Assembly (NCBI GenBank): GCA_963708675.1
Contig: CAVPTO010000003.1
Coordinates: forward strand, 4,092,001-4,156,000
DNA from: DATAXP01 sp963708675
GTDB lineage: Bacteria; Planctomycetota; Planctomycetia; Pirellulales; PNKZ01
DNA: 64,000 bases
Reading direction: 5' to 3'
Under the pieces are notes generated by a model, which worked only from the letters and a program-made list of their open reading frames with translations, had not been told where the DNA came from and made no database searches. Positions 17,284 to 25,281 of the stretch are shown here, piece by piece. Every line of letters begins with the position of its first letter. Positions within the stretch are counted from its first letter, which is position 1. Both the position numbers and the translations under genes were made by a program.

Positions 17284-19176
17284 ATGAAGACGCGCATGCT
17301 GCTTGGCGTTATCGCTTTCGTCGGCTTATCGTCGATGGCGAATGCCGACGTTCCTTCCGTCGTCGCCAAGGTCGACGAGCAACTGCAAACGGCATGGAAG
17401 GAGCATTCACTCACGCCCGCGCCGGTGGCGGACGATGCCCGCTGGTTGCGACGCGTGTCGCTCGATCTCACGGGCCGCCTGCCCGAACCGCAGACGGTGC
17501 TCGATTTCCTTGAAGACACATCTCCCGACAAGCGTGCTCGCGCGATTGAACGCCTCTTAACGAGTTCCGCCTACGCCGAGCACTGGGCCACGTATTGGGA
17601 CAACGTGCTCATGGGCCGCCTCACGCGCGAGGCGTTTCTCGATCGCCCCGCCTTTCACGGCTGGCTGCAAACGCAGTTCGAGAAGAATGCCGCTTGGGAC
17701 AAAATGGTGCGCGAGCTGGTAACGGCCGAGGGTTACAACTCGAACCGTCAGCCGCTGCGAGGCGGCAGCGAGGCGCCGCGCGATTTCGAGGCCCGCTACA
17801 ACCCGGCCGTGAATTGGTTTCTGCGTTACTCGCGAGCGCTGCCCGATTTGTCGTCGGCCACGTCGAAGGTGTTCCTCGGCGTGCAGATTCAATGTGCGCA
17901 GTGCCACGACCACAAGACCGAGAAGTGGACGCAGAACGATTTCAAGCAGTTCACCGCCTGTTATTCGAAGACGTGGCCCACGTATGTCGATCGTCCCGGC
18001 ATGTTGCTGCAGGTAGTGGGCACGTATCGCATGGAGTTGAAAGACCGCTGGTTCGCGCCACCGACCGATCGCTATGAGCAAGCCTTCGGATCGTACAAGG
18101 AGTTCATCGACCAAAAGCCCAAGCTACTCGAAGGTCCCGAGCTGCGTGCGCTTGGCAGTCGTCGCGCGCAGTTGGCCGATTGGATCACGTCGAAAGACAA
18201 CCCTTGGTTCGCGCAGGCGATCGTGAACCGACTGTGGGCGAAACTGCTCGGACGCGGCTTCGTCGATCCGCTCGACGACTTCCGCCCCGGCAATCCGCCC
18301 ACGCAAGGCGAGACGCTCAAGACGCTGGCCGATGACTTTGTCGCCCACGGCTACGACCTGAGGCATCTGCTTCGCGCGATCACGAACTCGACGGCGTACC
18401 AACTCGCGTGCATCGAAGGGACGACATCGCCGGGGCAGCACAACTATTGGTCGAGCTACCCGATCAAGCCTCTCGATGTCGAGGAACTCTTCGACGCGAT
18501 CGTCGAGTCAACGGAGTCGAAGACCGCGCTCGACAAAATGAGCAAGAACAACTTTCCGCTGATTCGTTCGTCGTTCATCGAGCAACTCGTCAGCCAGATG
18601 GGGACCGACGACATGGCCGAAGTGACCGAGTCGGACGAGACGATTCCGCGGTCGCTGATGCTGCTCAACGGAGCGCTCGTGTGTGGATCGACGCGCGTCA
18701 CGCCGGGCTTCGGCCTTTCGGAGTTGGTCGATTCCGACGTGGAGGACGCGGCCATCATCGAACGTTTGTACCTTCGCACCGTGTCGCGCAAGCCGACTTC
18801 CGCCGAGCGCGAGCAATGGCTGGCGTTCCTCAATCAGCCGCGCAAACTCGTGCATACTTCCGGCCCCGCTTCGAGTACGCCGCAAGGACGCGAAGCGCTC
18901 GGCGTGAGCAAGGAGATTTCCGGCGCTAGCGAGGATGCCGACTTCAACGAGTTGCTGAAGCACGCGAAGACCGGCGGCGACTTTCTGGCGCTGCGCAGCC
19001 GTATGAAGAACAATGCCGACGCCGGCCTGTACGTCAAAGCGTTTCACGCGTTTGCGGCTGAGGCGCCGTTCGAAACGTTGGCCTCGCTCGGCGGCGGCAG
19101 CACGCCGCGCTTGCAGGCGTTCGAGGACGTGTACTGGGCGCTGTTGAATTGCACCGAGTTTTTGACCAACCATTAG
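17284..19176 (+). CDS. DUF1549/DUF1553 exported protein with a CxxCH motif
   Basis: 630 residues. Signal peptide (MLLGVIAFVGLSSMANA), then the DUF1549 half (WLRRVSLDLTGRLPEPQTVLDFLED; YWDNVLMGRL) and the DUF1553 half (RRAQLADWITSKDNPWFAQAIVNRLWAKLLGRGFVDPLDDFRPGNPPT; LYLRTVSRKPTSAERE). Between them is C204-A-Q-C-H208, a c-type heme attachment signature, followed by DHKTEKWTQNDF. These proteins are abundant in planctomycetes and always paired with DUF1501, as here 16 bases downstream. Suggested roles are in extracellular polymer breakdown, but no reaction has been assigned. Confidence 0.93.
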   Translation: MKTRMLLGVIAFVGLSSMANADVPSVVAKVDEQLQTAWKEHSLTPAPVADDARWLRRVSLDLTGRLPEPQTVLDFLEDTSPDKRARAIERLLTSSAYAEHWATYWDNVLMGRLTREAFLDRPAFHGWLQTQFEKNAAWDKMVRELVTAEGYNSNRQPLRGGSEAPRDFEARYNPAVNWFLRYSRALPDLSSATSKVFLGVQIQCAQCHDHKTEKWTQNDFKQFTACYSKTWPTYVDRPGMLLQVVGTYRMELKDRWFAPPTDRYEQAFGSYKEFIDQKPKLLEGPELRALGSRRAQLADWITSKDNPWFAQAIVNRLWAKLLGRGFVDPLDDFRPGNPPTQGETLKTLADDFVAHGYDLRHLLRAITNSTAYQLACIEGTTSPGQHNYWSSYPIKPLDVEELFDAIVESTESKTALDKMSKNNFPLIRSSFIEQLVSQMGTDDMAEVTESDETIPRSLMLLNGALVCGSTRVTPGFGLSELVDSDVEDAAIIERLYLRTVSRKPTSAEREQWLAFLNQPRKLVHTSGPASSTPQGREALGVSKEISGASEDADFNELLKHAKTGGDFLALRSRMKNNADAGLYVKAFHAFAAEAPFETLASLGGGSTPRLQAFEDVYWALLNCTEFLTNH

Positions 19177-19192
19177 TCGCGAGGCGGCAATC

Positions 19193-20472
19193 ATGAAACG
19201 TGAGCAAGCGGCGCAGTGCGCGGGGCCGATGGGTTTCGATCGCCGCGCGTTTTTGACGGGCGGGCTCGGCGGCTTGTTGAGCGTGTGCATCCCTCGATGG
19301 CAGGCGATGGCCGCCGTCAGCGAGGCAAAGCGCGCGGGCAAGTCGTGCATCTTGCTGTGGATGAACGGGGGGCCGAGTCACATCGACACGTTCGATCCCA
19401 AACCCGGCGCGGCCAACGGCGGACCGTTCAAGGCCATCGCGACGAGCGCCTCGGGCGTGAAGATTTGCGAGCATCTGCCGCAGGTCGCCGAACAAGCCAG
19501 GCACCTGGCCATCATTCGTTCGATGACCAGCAAGGAAGGCAACCACGATCGCGGCCAATACCTGATGCACACCGGCTACGCGCCGTCGGGAACGCTCAGG
19601 CATCCCAGTTTGGCGCGTGGGTCAGCCACGAGCTGGGCGATCCATCGTTCGAGCTGCCGAACTTCGTGAGCATCCGCGGGCCGTCGGTCGGCGCGAGCTT
19701 TCTCGGCGTGCAGCACAATCCATTCACGATTCAGAACCCCAGCCAAGGCGTGCGCAATTTGCCGTTGGCGAGAGACGTCGATCGCACACGTTTCGCGCGA
19801 CGCATGGAAGGTCTCGCGATGCTGCAGCGCAGCTTTCAAGCTGAGACCCATGCCGCCGAGGTCGCCAACCACGACGCGGTCTACAGCAAGAGCGTGCGGC
19901 TCATGCAGTCGCCGATGGTCAAGGCGTTCGAGATCGCCGACGAACCCGAGGCCGTGCGTCGCGCCTATGGCGATAGCGATTTTGGCCGCGGCTGCCTGAT
20001 GGCGCGTCGATTGATCGAGACGGGGGTGCCGTTTGTCGAAGTGACGCTCGACGGTTGGGACACGCATATCGACAACTTTGCCAAGACCGAGTTGTTGATG
20101 CGCGATCTCGACCCGGCCATGGCGACGCTCCTTCGCGAGTTGGAAGAACGCGGACGACTCGACAACACGCTCGTCGTGTGGATGGGCGAGTTCGGCCGTA
20201 CGCCGAAGATTAGCGCTGCCGACGGTCGCGACCATTACCCGGGCGCGTGGAGTGCCGTGTTGGCGGGCGGCGGTGTGCGCGGCGGACAGGCGTATGGCAG
20301 CACCGACGCCGGCGGCGAACGCGTCGTGAAGGACGCCGTGAAGGTGCCCGACTATTTCGCGACGATTGCGAGGCTGCTCAGCATGGACCCCAAGCACGAA
20401 GAGATGAGCCCCGTCGGACGGCCGATCGCGATTGCCGACGGTGGCACGCCGATCCAGGCACTCATGGCGTAG
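19193..20472 (+). CDS. DUF1501 exported protein (single-base frameshift at about 19613)
   Basis: Sulfatase/alkaline-phosphatase-fold protein partnered with DUF1549/1553. N-terminus FDRRAFLTGGLGGLLSV is a Tat signal; ILLWMNGGPSHIDTFDPKPGA and ARHLAIIRSMTSKEGNHDRGQYLMHTGY are typical. The frame breaks after SGTLRHPSL: adding one G to the tgg at 19611-19613 gives GAWVSHELGDPSFELPNFVSI and the family then continues to VVWMGEFGRTPKI, DHYPGAWSAVLAGGGVRGG and the stop at 20472. All family blocks survive on both sides, so I treat it as one gene with a likely assembly indel, not a decayed pseudogene. Confidence 0.9.
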
Positions 20473-20497
20473 AAGGTGTTTTAGAACCTATGCGCTC

Positions 20498-20552
20498 GCT
20501 TAGCCGCCCCGTCTACGGGGCGGAATCCGGGTCGTGGACGACCCGGCTAAGC
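20498..20552. repeat. Three-way-junction palindrome after DUF1501
   Basis: An outer stem gcttagccg/cggctaagc (20498-20506 with 20544-20552) encloses two separate perfect hairpins, ccgcccc..ggggcgg and ccgggtcg..cgacccgg. It lies between the convergent stops at 20472 and 20576 and could end transcription both ways. Confidence 0.75.
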
Positions 20553-20575
20553 TGGTTGGTGACGATTTTATCCAA

Positions 20576-21821
20576 TCAATTCATCGATACCGGCGGATCC
20601 AGCGGCGCTTTTTCTGTCGCGAATAACACGATGAAGTGTCTGTCGATCGCATACAGCACGCGGAACTGGACAGCGGCGTGATCGTGAATCTCGGTCGCGA
20701 TCTTCAAGAGCTCAGGCAGCGTATCTTGCTGACCTTGAAGCAAGGCGACCTGCTTTCGCAGCATGTCGATCTTTTGTTTGTCGTTGCTGAGCTGTCCCTG
20801 CACCTTGCTCACGGACGCATCGAACGCGGTTTTTTGCTTGATGGTTCGGTTGCCCGGCTGGTTCATCAGCGCCAGCTTCTGCTCAAGCTGAGCCAACAGC
20901 TTTTCGTCGGCGGCTAGTTTGAACTTCGCGCTGCTCAGTTGGGTTCGTGTTTTATTGACCTCGGAAGTGAGAACCTTCAACGTCAGAGAATGCGTCTGGG
21001 TGCCTGTGCCGGCGATGGCAAGCGGGCGAACTTCGAGCAACAGGCTCGGCCCCAGCTTCGTCAGTGTCACGTTGAGCTCCATCCCAGGGTTCACATTCAG
21101 CGGTGTCCCTCCTTGTTGGTTATTCGGAGGCACGGCTTTGAGCACGACCGAGACCGGTTGCTTGAGCCCCGCACGCCTGTTCTCGGGTTTGAACGTGAGC
21201 GGCCCTTCGTAGCCGCTCAGCCCGAAGACCTCGAGCGTCAGATTGTCGTTCGGCGGCAAATCATCCACTTCAGGGTTGAAGGTGTCGGTATCGCGTTCCA
21301 GTTCCAGAATGTTCGCGGCGCCGACGACCGGCTTGCGGAGCGTGACCACCTTGATCTTCTCGGTCGTTTGCGGAGCCGGGTTCTCGGGTGTCTTCTCAGG
21401 AGGCTTCTCGCTGTGCTTCACTTGCAGCAGGCAGTTCCGCAACCCGCCGGCAATCGCCTTGTTGATTCCCGACTCCCATCGAAAGATCAGGCGATCGCCA
21501 TCGAACACGAGCAACGCGAGCGGCGAAGTCGGCGAACGCTCGGAAACGATCTTCCAGATCTCGCCGCTTCGATTGCATCGATAACCCGACGGCGACGTCG
21601 CATTTTGATGCATCCCATTCAGGATGGTGATCTCAATGCTGAACCGTTCCGAGGCGGGCAGAGTTCCCAACTCGAGCGGCGAGTCGTCGGTCGGCTTCGG
21701 CAACTCGACGATCGCGCTGAAGCTCGGCCAGTGCGGTACGTGCTGGAATCGTGCCGACGACGATCGCCAAAACAATCCATGCGCCCCGCGAACCGAAAAC
21801 ACCGCTAAAGAAACTCGTCAT
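20576..21821 (-). CDS. Exported coiled-coil hypothetical protein (probable frameshift behind the signal peptide)
   Basis: From ATG 21821 the first 32 residues form a classic signal peptide (MTSFFSGVFGSRGAWIVLAI, then VVGTIPARTALA), but that frame soon closes. A second frame carries on from about 21745 as WPSFSAIVELPKPTDDSPLE to the stop at 20576. The join needs a +1 (or -2) shift between about 21700 and 21750, so one gene with an indel is the simplest reading. The mature part has beta-rich stretches (LTLEVFGLSGYEGPLTFKP; LKAVPPNNQQGG), then a coiled coil at about the last 140 residues (KLAADEKLLAQLEQKLALM; SKVQGQLSNDKQKIDMLRKQ). I do not recognise a family. It follows the BtuF-like gene on the same strand. 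Confidence 0.62.
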
Positions 21822-21990
21822 AAGCCTTCGCGCCTTTGAGCTGTTCCGTGATTTGTGCGACGTTCGCTAATTTTTTCTCCGTTGGGCCGACGTTGCAACT
21901 CCATTGCTCACGGAATTCATCTTCGCCGATAGACGCAAGAACCGTGCTGTGGCGGCAAATCGAGCGGGCCGAAGCCTCGCGGAACGCCAT
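21805..21990 (-). CDS. Possible small protein between the BtuF-like and coiled-coil genes
   Basis: A 61-residue frame whose ATG lies one base after the BtuF-like stop (TGA-A-ATG) and whose end overlaps the ATG of the next gene at 21821. The C-terminal half (IGEDEFREQWSCNVGPTEKK, then LANVAQITEQLKGAKAYDEF) has protein-like composition. No family recognised. The tight packing supports it; short length and lack of a match keep confidence low. Confidence 0.35.
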   Translation of the reverse strand: MAFREASARSICRHSTVLASIGEDEFREQWSCNVGPTEKKLANVAQITEQLKGAKAYDEFL

Positions 21991-21991
21991 T

Positions 21992-22866
21992 TCAGCCGCG
22001 ATTAACGCTGCCCACCCGGTCGGCCAGCCATTCGAGGCTGTCGACCAGACGCGGCCCAGGGCGGTTGAAGAATTGCGACCCGTCGGCGACAAAGACGCAC
22101 CGATTCCGCACGGCGGGGAGGTCGTGCCAGCCAGCGACACGGTCGAGCAATGGCAAGTCGCGCTCCGTTCGCGCGACGTCGAAGCCACAGCAAGCGATCA
22201 CGACGATCTCGGGCTGCCAGTCGATAACTTCCGACCAGCGAAGCGTGCGCGACGGCTGGCCTTCTTTTCCGAGCCCCTCGACGCCGCCGGCGAGTCGCAC
22301 GAGCTCCGGGTTCCAATGCCCCGACGAGAACGGCGGGTCGAGCCACTCGAGCAGCGCGACGCGCGGGCGCTTGGAAACGTTTTGCGCCGCGCAACCACGG
22401 CGTCGATGCGCGCTTGCAACCCCGCAACCGCCTCGTCAGCTTGCCTCTCAGCATCCGCCGCTGCCCCCACTTGTCTCATCGCGGCCAGCACATCGCCCAG
22501 CGACTGCGGCTCAAGGTTGACGACGCGCGGCTTCATGTCGAGCGATCGCACCGCGTCTCGCACTTCGTCTTCCGCGACCGCGCAGACATCGCACAGCGCT
22601 TGCGTGACGATCAGATCGGGTCGCAACGTTTGCAGCATCGGGAGGTCGAGCGTGTATAACGCGCTGTTTGTTTGCAATCGCTCGCGCACCATGCGATCGA
22701 TTTCGGCGCTGCTCGCGTCGAGTGGAATTGCGGAGCGCGTGAGCTTCGGCAGCGAGCGCACGCTCGGTGGGAAATCGCATTCGTGACTGACGCCGACCAG
22801 AGAATCTTCGAGGCCCACGGCGCAGACGATCTCGGTCGCGCTGGGCAACAGCGAGACGATTCTCAT
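21992..22866 (-). CDS. BtuF-like cobalamin/ABC-type substrate-binding protein (frameshift at about 22380)
   Basis: N-terminus MRIVSLLPSATEIVCAVGLE is diagnostic of the BtuF/periplasmic-binding group, followed by LVGVSHECDFPP, LRPDLIVTQALCDVCAV and VNLEPQSLGDVLAAM. The frame then breaks: adding one base to the four-T run at 22380-22383 gives NVSKRPRVALLEWLDPPFSS, GHWNPELVRLAGGVEGLG, then WQPEIVVIACCGFDV and FNRPGPRLVDSLEWLA to the stop at 21992. There is no signal peptide, unlike E. coli BtuF, so the protein is probably cytoplasmic or exported in another way. It starts within the stop of the membrane protein upstream (ATGA), suggesting they work on the same corrinoid-type ligand. Confidence 0.85.
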
Positions 22867-23555
22867 CCGCGGGCTCCGTCACGCTCGAGCGCTGGCGACG
22901 CACTCCCGCGACTGATTGCGGCAGCACGCGTGACGGCGGTCGTTTCGGCCATCGCGCCACTGGCGATCGCCGCCTCGGTCGCGACGCCGGTGATGGCCTG
23001 CGCGGTCCCTGGCTGCCAGCGCTCGGCGAGCGCTAACCCGCCGAAGAGGACCGTCGAATACACAACGTCACCGAGCCATGCGACTTGGAAGTAAGGAATC
23101 GCGTCGGCGAAGCATGCCACCAACCCGTCCCACGTTTTCGAGTACATCGCGCTCACCAGCCACACGCCGAAATTGTTGATCGCAAAGAACAGCAGCGCAC
23201 TCACCATGACCGAAACCGCGATGGGCGCGAAGTGGCGTCGCTGGCGCAACAGGAACCCGATGCAAACGATGAGCAGACAACTGCCATAGATGAACAGCGA
23301 GATGGGCTGAAAGGCCATCCACCATTTCAATGCGATGATGCCGATGAGCAAGTCACTCGCCGCGAGAGCCGCCAAGGGGACGAAGATGGCCGTCTTTCGG
23401 CTTTGGAAACACGCGCCCCCGAACAGGGCGATCGCCACCAGGGGCGTGAAGTTCTCCGGATGCGGAACCAGCCTCGACAGCGCGGCCGCCATGATGAGTG
23501 CGATAAGCACTCCGCGGCGTGGCTGAATCATGGGTGGCTGGTCATCGCGAGTCAT
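22863..23555 (-). CDS. DUF6580-like multi-pass membrane protein, putative vitamin transporter component
   Basis: 230 residues with about five or six hydrophobic helices: GVLIALIMAAALSRLVPH, FTPLVAIALFGGACF, IFVPLAALAASDLLIGIIAL, ISLFIYGSCLLIVCIGFLL, SVMVSALLFFAINNFGVWLV and VVYSTVLFGGLALA. The motif ALSRLVPHPENFTPLVAIALFGGA is what I associate with DUF6580, a family resembling ECF-transporter S components. It overlaps the BtuF-like start by four bases, so the pair is probably translated together. A role in cobalamin or precursor uptake is inferred from that pairing. The C-terminal 40 residues are Ala/Thr/Arg-rich and look unstructured. I searched the leader for a cobalamin riboswitch and did not find one. 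Confidence 0.68.
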   Translation of the reverse strand: MTRDDQPPMIQPRRGVLIALIMAAALSRLVPHPENFTPLVAIALFGGACFQSRKTAIFVPLAALAASDLLIGIIALKWWMAFQPISLFIYGSCLLIVCIGFLLRQRRHFAPIAVSVMVSALLFFAINNFGVWLVSAMYSKTWDGLVACFADAIPYFQVAWLGDVVYSTVLFGGLALAERWQPGTAQAITGVATEAAIASGAMAETTAVTRAAAISRGSASPALERDGARG

Positions 23556-23805
23556 TTCAACCGTCGCTCCACCGTTAGTTTATGTCGACCAGGAGGTTTG
23601 GGTTAGCGCGATTCTTGCGTATGCCAGCAATCCACCTATTTTGGGGCGCGCCATGTGCTTTGACGTCTCCGGCCGGTGTCAGCTCTCGGTCGGACGCTTC
23701 GCGGAACAAAACGCGAAGTACCGATTAGTCCGAAGGTTACGAATCTTCGGAGGCCCGTTTTGACGTGATCTCTAGCGAGACGTAAAGGTCTGACAGGGAC
23801 CGCTG

Positions 23806-25242
23806 GTGCCCGTTCCATTGGATGGGGGTGCTCACATTTTGCGCTCACGAAACGCTGGTTTCGGCTTTGAGCAGATTTCATACCTCGCGATCCTGGGGGT
23901 GCTGATTTCCCTGATCGCGGCGGGCCATTCCACGCATTGGACGTTCGGTCTGAAGCACGCACCGGACTCGGTTCACGGCACGGGTTCGTCGCCGGCGACG
24001 CTCGATCAGTTCGAGCCACAGTCGTCACCCGACGTTCTAGACGCCGAGTTGGCCGCAGGCACGCGGAAGGACGCCACGCCGAAGGACGAAGTGAATCTGT
24101 CGGAGTCGGCGCGGCGCAAGTGGGGCATCGAGCTGGCGCGGGTCGAGCGACGCGCGTTGTCGCCGGTCGTCGTTGCCAACGGAGTCGTCGAGTACGACCA
24201 GGATTCGATCGCAGAACTTGCCTCGGCCGTGCCTGGCTTTGTCTTTAGAGTCTACAAGCGCGTCGGCGATCCGGTGCGCAAAGGCGAGATCCTCGCCATC
24301 GTCGACGCGGCCGACGTCGGCCACTGCAAGGCCGAGTTCCGCAAGGCCGTGGTCGACTACAACGAAAAGTCGTTGTCGCTGTCGCGGATGAAGTCGGTCG
24401 ATCGTTCGCTGCCCGAGAAGTTGTTGCGTCAGGCCGAGGCCGACTGTCGGGCATCGCACTTTCAGTTGGTGAACGCGCAGCAGTCGCTCATGAACCTCGG
24501 GTTCCGCCTGAACCTGGTCGACATGCTGAAGTACAACGACGACGAGTTGATCCAAAACGTTCGTGTGCTGGGGTTGCCCACCGATTTGTTCGGTGACGCG
24601 CCGCCGCTGACCGACAACTTGTTGCCGCTTCGCTCGTCGTTCGACGGCGTCGTGACGGAGCGAACCGTGGTCGACGGTGAGCATGTCGATCGTGATCGGG
24701 CGGTGTTCACCATCGCCAACATCACGCGCATGTGGATCATGCTGCACGTCCGCAAGGATCAGCAGAATCTCGTGGCGATTGGCGCGCCGCTGCAGTTCGA
24801 CATCGACGACGTGAAAGCGAAAGTCTCGGGCGTGATCGATTGGGTCGGCACCGAGCTCGACGCGCCGACGCGCACGTTACGCGTGCGTGCCGAGGTCGAG
24901 AACCCGCCCGTCGTGATTGATCCCACTACCGGCATTCTTGTGCAGGGTAAGCTCCGCGCAGGAACATTCGGCGTCGGACGCATTTCGGTGCGCGATGCGT
25001 CCGAATCGCTCGTCGTGCCGAACATGGCGGTCCATCAAGATAACGACGGACGCTTTGTCTTTGTGCGTCACGGCGACCTCTTTCATCGCTGCGACGTGGA
25101 GGTCGGCATTGTCGGCCCTGAGATGACGAGCGTGAAGCCGATCGATGACGCCTCGAAGTGGTTGATCGACGGCTGCGAAGTTGCCACGGAAGGCAGTCAC
25201 ATTTTGAAGGCGGAGCTTCACGTCGCGGCGTCAGACAAATGA
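23806..25242 (+). CDS. CusB/CzcB-like RND adaptor (membrane fusion protein)
   Basis: 478 residues. A single N-terminal helix (ISYLAILGVLISLIAAG) anchors it. The adaptor core starts VNLSESARRKWGIELARVER, then the lipoyl-type GFVFRVYKRVGDPVRKGEILAIVDAADVGHCK, a hairpin (LPEKLLRQAEADCRASHFQL), LRSSFDGVVTERTVVDGEHVDRDRAVFTIANITRMWI, and the barrel segment GVIDWVGTELDAPTRTLRVRAEVEN. This order is that of heavy-metal (HME) adaptors such as CusB and CzcB. The permease follows 40 bases downstream. The GTG start at 23806 is uncertain. A small hairpin (ccgaag..cttcgg, about 23730-23752) lies in the leader. Confidence 0.88.
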   Translation: MPVPLDGGAHILRSRNAGFGFEQISYLAILGVLISLIAAGHSTHWTFGLKHAPDSVHGTGSSPATLDQFEPQSSPDVLDAELAAGTRKDATPKDEVNLSESARRKWGIELARVERRALSPVVVANGVVEYDQDSIAELASAVPGFVFRVYKRVGDPVRKGEILAIVDAADVGHCKAEFRKAVVDYNEKSLSLSRMKSVDRSLPEKLLRQAEADCRASHFQLVNAQQSLMNLGFRLNLVDMLKYNDDELIQNVRVLGLPTDLFGDAPPLTDNLLPLRSSFDGVVTERTVVDGEHVDRDRAVFTIANITRMWIMLHVRKDQQNLVAIGAPLQFDIDDVKAKVSGVIDWVGTELDAPTRTLRVRAEVENPPVVIDPTTGILVQGKLRAGTFGVGRISVRDASESLVVPNMAVHQDNDGRFVFVRHGDLFHRCDVEVGIVGPEMTSVKPIDDASKWLIDGCEVATEGSHILKAELHVAASDK

Positions 25243-25281
25243 GTCTCGCTACTTCCGTCGTCGCGTTGGGCAGGGACGCCC

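Noticed and set aside
19193..20472. DUF1501 as a true pseudogene
   Set aside because: A single-base correction restores all family motifs, and similar indels hit essential rpoC, so an assembly error is more likely.
23556..23805. Possible cobalamin riboswitch upstream of the BtuF-like operon
   Set aside because: On the minus strand I did not find the B12-box or the other conserved segments; the gaccaggagg on the plus strand is in the wrong orientation and too short.
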